From contig DASTDE010000004.1 in the NCBI GenBank assembly GCA_035710515.1, positions 186,001 through 250,000 on the forward strand: 64,000 nucleotides of DNA, in the 5' to 3' direction. Below, in pieces: positions 56,252-64,000 of the stretch. The DNA is from Candidatus Rubrimentiphilum sp. (GTDB lineage Bacteria; Vulcanimicrobiota; Vulcanimicrobiia; Vulcanimicrobiales; Vulcanimicrobiaceae). The notes beneath the pieces were generated by a model, which saw only the letters and a program-made list of their open reading frames with translations, was not told where the DNA came from and did no database searches. The position numbers were made by a program, and so were the translations under genes. How positions within the stretch are numbered: position 1 is the first letter of the stretch; each line of letters starts with the position of its first letter.

Positions 56252-56989
56252 GTGACCCGCTTCGAGAAAATCCGCTACGTCGAATCGACCGGCAGCACCA
56301 ACGACGATATCGCCAAATTGCTGGGCGAGGGCGAGGCGCGCGGACTGACGCTGGTTGCGGATTTTCAGACGAAGGGCGCCGGGCGCAAGGGCCGGAGTTG
56401 GATCGCGCCGCCGGGGAGCGCACTGCTGTTTACGACCGCATTGCCGGAGCCCGTTCCGTCGGGCGATCTGTGGATCGTGCCGTTCTGGATCGGACTCGCC
56501 GTTTACGAAGCGCTGGCGAACTTCGGCGTGCGTGCGCAGCTCCAGTGGCCGAACGACGTGCTCCTGAACGGCGCGAAGCTGGCCGGCATCCTGTGCGTGT
56601 CGCGCGTCGCCGGTGATGAGGCCTGGGCCGCATGCGGCGTCGGCATAAACGTGCGCCGCCCCGAAGATTCGAACGATATCGCCGGCATCGACCCGCCCCC
56701 GGCGTTTCTTTCCGACGTGCGCGAGCTCGAGCGCAACGAACTGTTGCAAGCGATTCTGCGTCGTGCCGGCGAGTCGTACGGAAGCTTGCAGTCGCCGCAA
56801 TCGATCGCGCGTGAGTGGGAAAAAGCCGCGCTGATTCCCGGCGCGCGCTACCGGCTGCTGTTGGACGGCGCGCCCGCGCCCTTTGACGCTACCGCGCTGG
56901 CGTTAGGAAAGACCGGCGAACTCCTGGTAGATGCGGCCGGCTCGCGGCGCTGCGTGACGATGGCGCAGGCGCGCGTCCTGCGCGACTAG
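56252..56989 (+). CDS. birA: Biotin-[acetyl-CoA-carboxylase] ligase
   Basis: 245 residues from the GTG at 56252. The upstream open frame only translates repeat DNA. STGSTNDDIAKLL, the adenylate loop KGAGRKGRSWIAPPGSALLF and QWPNDVLLNGAKLAGIL are complete; there is no N-terminal helix-turn-helix, so it lacks the repressor function of E. coli BirA. It attaches biotin to carboxylases. The tail overlaps the archaemetzincin gene by 4 bases. Confidence 0.94.
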   Translation: MTRFEKIRYVESTGSTNDDIAKLLGEGEARGLTLVADFQTKGAGRKGRSWIAPPGSALLFTTALPEPVPSGDLWIVPFWIGLAVYEALANFGVRAQLQWPNDVLLNGAKLAGILCVSRVAGDEAWAACGVGINVRRPEDSNDIAGIDPPPAFLSDVRELERNELLQAILRRAGESYGSLQSPQSIAREWEKAALIPGARYRLLLDGAPAPFDATALALGKTGELLVDAAGSRRCVTMAQARVLRD

Positions 56990-57522
56990 CTCCGCGCGCG
57001 GCTTCGCTTCTCGCAAACCTCGCAAAAGTGCGGCATCTTATTGTCGGTTTCGAAGATTGAGTTAGAATAGTGCATCGCGCAGCGCGCGTTGTAGCAATGC
57101 TTCAATCCCAACGAGTGCCCGAGTTCGTGAACGCATTCTTTGAGCGTGCGCTGGAAGAGCATGTTCTCATCCGCGTCTTCGCCATAGAATTCGTTGCGCA
57201 AGCGATGGATGGAAACGGCCGCGACCCGGCGCTGCTCGTCGGCGTCGCCGAAGACGAAGCGCTGCGAGGTCTTGTAGAGATCGAAATCGGTGATTCCCAG
57301 CAGCAGACCGCCGCCACTGCCGTACTCGCGCAAGATCTTCGTGGTCAGGGTCGGCAGAAAGAGCTGCCGCCGTGTGCTGTTCAGGCAGCTGCGTGAGAGC
57401 GCGAGCGGCCGTTCGACGACGACGTCATAGAGAAAACGCTCCGCCAAACAGAGTCCCAGACGAGAGAGAAAGGCGGGCTCGATCCCATTGACGGGAACGA
57501 TACGCAATTGCATCTCCATCAC
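56986..57522 (-). CDS. amzA: Archaemetzincin-type zinc protease
   Basis: 178 residues. The active site reads KECVHELGHSLGLKHC, that is HExxHxxGxxHC, followed by CAMHYSNS (Met-turn) and a CEVC pair, giving the second, structural zinc site of archaemetzincins. The N-terminus is MQLRIVPVNGI. Archaemetzincins are common in archaea and vertebrates and scattered in bacteria; substrates are poorly known. Convergent with birA, divergent from acpS by 40 bases. Confidence 0.9.
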   Translation of the reverse strand: MMEMQLRIVPVNGIEPAFLSRLGLCLAERFLYDVVVERPLALSRSCLNSTRRQLFLPTLTTKILREYGSGGGLLLGITDFDLYKTSQRFVFGDADEQRRVAAVSIHRLRNEFYGEDADENMLFQRTLKECVHELGHSLGLKHCYNARCAMHYSNSIFETDNKMPHFCEVCEKRSRARS

Positions 57523-57562
57523 TGGGGCGGTTTATTTCGACGCCCCCGCGAAAACGCCCGCC

Positions 57563-57928
57563 ATGATCGTGGGCATCGGCACGGACCTCGCCGAGGTTGC
57601 GCGCTACCGCTTCAATGAAGACGAGCTCGCGTGGTTCGCCAGAAAGATTTACACGGACGAAGAGATGGCGTACGCACTGCGCAAGCGCGAACCCGCTCAG
57701 CGCTTAGCCGGATTTTACGCAGCAAAAGAAGCCACCCGTAAGGCGTTCGGCCACGCGATCCCCTGGCGCAGCGTCGGCGTAACGCACGAGCGCAGCGGCA
57801 AGCCTGCCATCCGGCTCTTCGGCTCCGCCGGCGCGCTACTCGAACAGCGCGGGGTCACGGCAATTCACCTGTCGATCACTCACACCGACTCCATCGCGGC
57901 CGCCACCGTTATTCTCGAGGGACGCTGA
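57563..57928 (+). CDS. acpS: Holo-[acyl-carrier-protein] synthase
   Basis: 121 residues from the ATG at 57563. IVGIGTDLAEVARYRF with the metal Asp, RLAGFYAAKEATRKAFG with the catalytic Glu/Lys, and HLSITHTDSIAAATVIL. It transfers 4'-phosphopantetheine from CoA to ACP. Its stop overlaps nnr by one base; acpS-nnr is a common pair. Confidence 0.96.
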   Translation: MIVGIGTDLAEVARYRFNEDELAWFARKIYTDEEMAYALRKREPAQRLAGFYAAKEATRKAFGHAIPWRSVGVTHERSGKPAIRLFGSAGALLEQRGVTAIHLSITHTDSIAAATVILEGR

Positions 57929-59446
57929 TGCGCGTCTTCACCCCGCAGCAGATGCGCGAGATTGACCGCGCGGCGTTTTCGGAAGTCAGCGAAGACGCAC
58001 TGATGCGCGCCGCAGGCAAACGCGTCGCCGAACGTGCCTTTGGCTTTGTGGGGGAAGGGCGCATCGTGGCGTTCGCGGGCAAAGGCAATAACGGCGGCGA
58101 CGCATTCGCGGCGCTCGCTACGCTCCCGAAGAACTGCGCGCGCACCATCTATGCGGAAAAAAGCGAGGCGCCTTCCGCGGCACGGCGCGCGGCCGAACGC
58201 CGGGCGCGCGATCGCGGCGTCAGCGTGAAAGCATTTCCGCGCGACTTGACCGAGGCGCGGAAAGCCTTGAAGGGCTGCGTGCTGGTCATCGACGGTCTGC
58301 TCGGCACCGGTTCACGGTTGCCTATCCCCGCGCATTACGTGCCGGTGATAACCGCGATAAACGAAAGCGGCATCTCCGTGCTCTCGATCGATATTCCGAG
58401 CGGAACGGACGCGGAATCGGGCGCCGCCGGCGAACCGGCGATTCGCGCCAGGTACACGGTGACGCTCGGCGCGCTAAAAATTGGATTGCTGCTGGAGCCG
58501 GCTCGCTCGTACGCCGGAGCGCTCTTCCTTGGCGAGATTGGGTTGCCCCAAGCGGCGCTCGATTCGCAAACCGCTCAATACGAAGCGCTGAACGACACGG
58601 AGTTCGTCGCGCTCTTGCCGCACCGCGCCGCCGACGCGGACAAACGAAAGGCGGGCGCGCCGCTGATCGTAGCCGGATCCGAACAGTTTCCGGGCGCCGC
58701 GGTACTGTGCGCGCTCGGCGCCGCTCGCGCCGGAGCGGGATACGTCACGGTCGCTACGCCGCAAAGCGCGGCAACTGCCCTTCGATCGCATTTAATCGAA
58801 CAAGTCGTGGTGACGATCGGCGACGGGAGCGCGGCCGAGGTAGTTGACGACCTGCTCGACGTCGCGAAGCGCTGCTCGTCGATAGGAATCGGTCCCGGGT
58901 TAGGATTGGACGACCGGACCGGCGAGATCGTGCGCGGCTTGGTGCAGCGCTGCGAGCTTCCGATGGTAGCGGATGCAAGCGCGCTCTTTCATTTTGCGAA
59001 GAATCTAGAACTTTTGCGCGACAAACCTATCGTGCTCACCCCGCATGAGGGCGAGTTTGCGCGGCTGTCCGGCAAAGGCACGATACTGCCGGGCGAACGC
59101 ATCGCACGTTTGCGCGAGTTCGTCGAACGCACCGGGATTACGACGCTGTTAAAAGGCGAATCGACGCTGATCTACGACGGCAAGATGATGCACGTCAACA
59201 CGACGGGCACGCCCGCGTTGGCGACCGCCGGCACCGGCGACGTGCTCACCGGAATGATCGCCACGCTGCTCTCGCAGGGGCTCGCGCCGGTCGATGCCGC
59301 ACGCACCGCAGCCTATTGGCATGGACTTGCCGGCAAGCTCGCCCACAGGTGGCACCCAGTCGGCGTTATCGCGCGCGACGTTGCTGACGCGCTCGGTGCC
59401 GCGATTCCGCACGAACCGCCTGCGTCACCGCTGCTGCGTATCTTCT

Positions 59447-59448
<2 letters not shown>
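57928..59448 (+). CDS. nnr: Bifunctional NAD(P)H-hydrate epimerase/dehydratase
   Basis: 506 residues. N-terminal epimerase (residues 1-210): FTPQQMREIDRAAFS, FAGKGNNGGDAFAALA and IDGLLGTGSRLPI. C-terminal ADP/ATP-dependent dehydratase (220-506): AGSEQFPGAAVLCALGAARA, LTPHEGEFARL and GTGDVLTGMIATLLSQG. It repairs hydrated NADH and NADPH. Its TAG stop overlaps the start of a palindromic repeat at 59447. Confidence 0.96.
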
Positions 59449-62007
<2,559 letters not shown>

Positions 62008-62015
62008 GAGCCTCC

Positions 62016-64000
<1,985 letters not shown>

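Overview
This window is about 64 kb of a high-GC bacterial chromosome, densely packed with genes. Most neighbours on one strand overlap by 1-25 bases, often as GTGA, ATGA or TAATG junctions, and no gap exceeds about 230 bases. Several neighbourhoods are typical of Gram-positive and related lineages (Terrabacteria): mfd-mazG-rqcP, whiA-gap-pgk-tpiA, yggS-sepF-divIVA, and csaB beside a DUF5693 protein. Together with the base composition they fit an uncultivated phylum such as Candidatus Eremiobacterota/Vulcanimicrobiota or Dormibacterota. That placement is inference; no rRNA gene is present. Nothing looks like a prophage, plasmid, CRISPR array or insertion sequence with a transposase.

Layout. 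Bases 1-4714 hold a truncated bactoprenol-type glycosyltransferase, a TauE-type exporter, a pyrimidine nucleoside phosphorylase, a polytopic GT-C enzyme and a small secreted protein. Bases 4782-14064 carry mfd, a parvulin lipoprotein, mazG, a Kal-like hotdog protein, a MATE exporter, rqcP and whiA. Bases 14081-19269 form a tight glycolytic operon (gap, pgk, tpiA, gpmI) ending in a purine nucleoside phosphorylase. Bases 19240-21561 (minus) are a compact flagellar-rod/sigma-28 set with a previously invisible 52-codon gene that may be a miniature FlgJ. Bases 21951-25520 (minus) hold lgt, yggS, sepF, divIVA and leuB. Bases 25547-29911 run ccdA, lspA, rluD, tgt, a LigB-type dioxygenase and a cytochrome c lipoprotein. 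Bases 30138-38591 (minus) carry ctp, tRNA-Val, an enoyl-CoA hydratase paralogue, a DUF5693 membrane protein, csaB and ileS.

Bases 38679-51123 are more accessory. They include an ArsR/AHSA1 pair with a readable operator-promoter and an MbnP/MbnH-type copper-protein/dihaem-peroxidase pair. A convergent five-gene cluster follows: sulfotransferase, UbiA prenyltransferase, two glycosyltransferases and a short DxDD terpene-cyclase-like protein. Small secreted proteins and tRNA-Glu and tRNA-CAT follow. Bases 51170-54172 encode a 1000-residue secreted protein with cysteine-pair repeats. The window ends with eno-ndk, birA, an archaemetzincin, acpS-nnr, ligA, a VOC protein and the 3' part of uvrA.

The most striking feature is a family of short palindromic repeats. 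It occurs between genes, including a 130-base element with perfect 30-base inverted ends at 29971-30100. It also lies in frame inside at least seven conserved genes: the deoA-type phosphorylase, mfd, mazG, whiA, pgk, ileS and ligA. Other leads are the DxDD/UbiA/sulfotransferase cluster, the cysteine-pair repeat protein, two unassigned structured RNA candidates (36060-36247 and 37129-37292) and the miniature FlgJ candidate.
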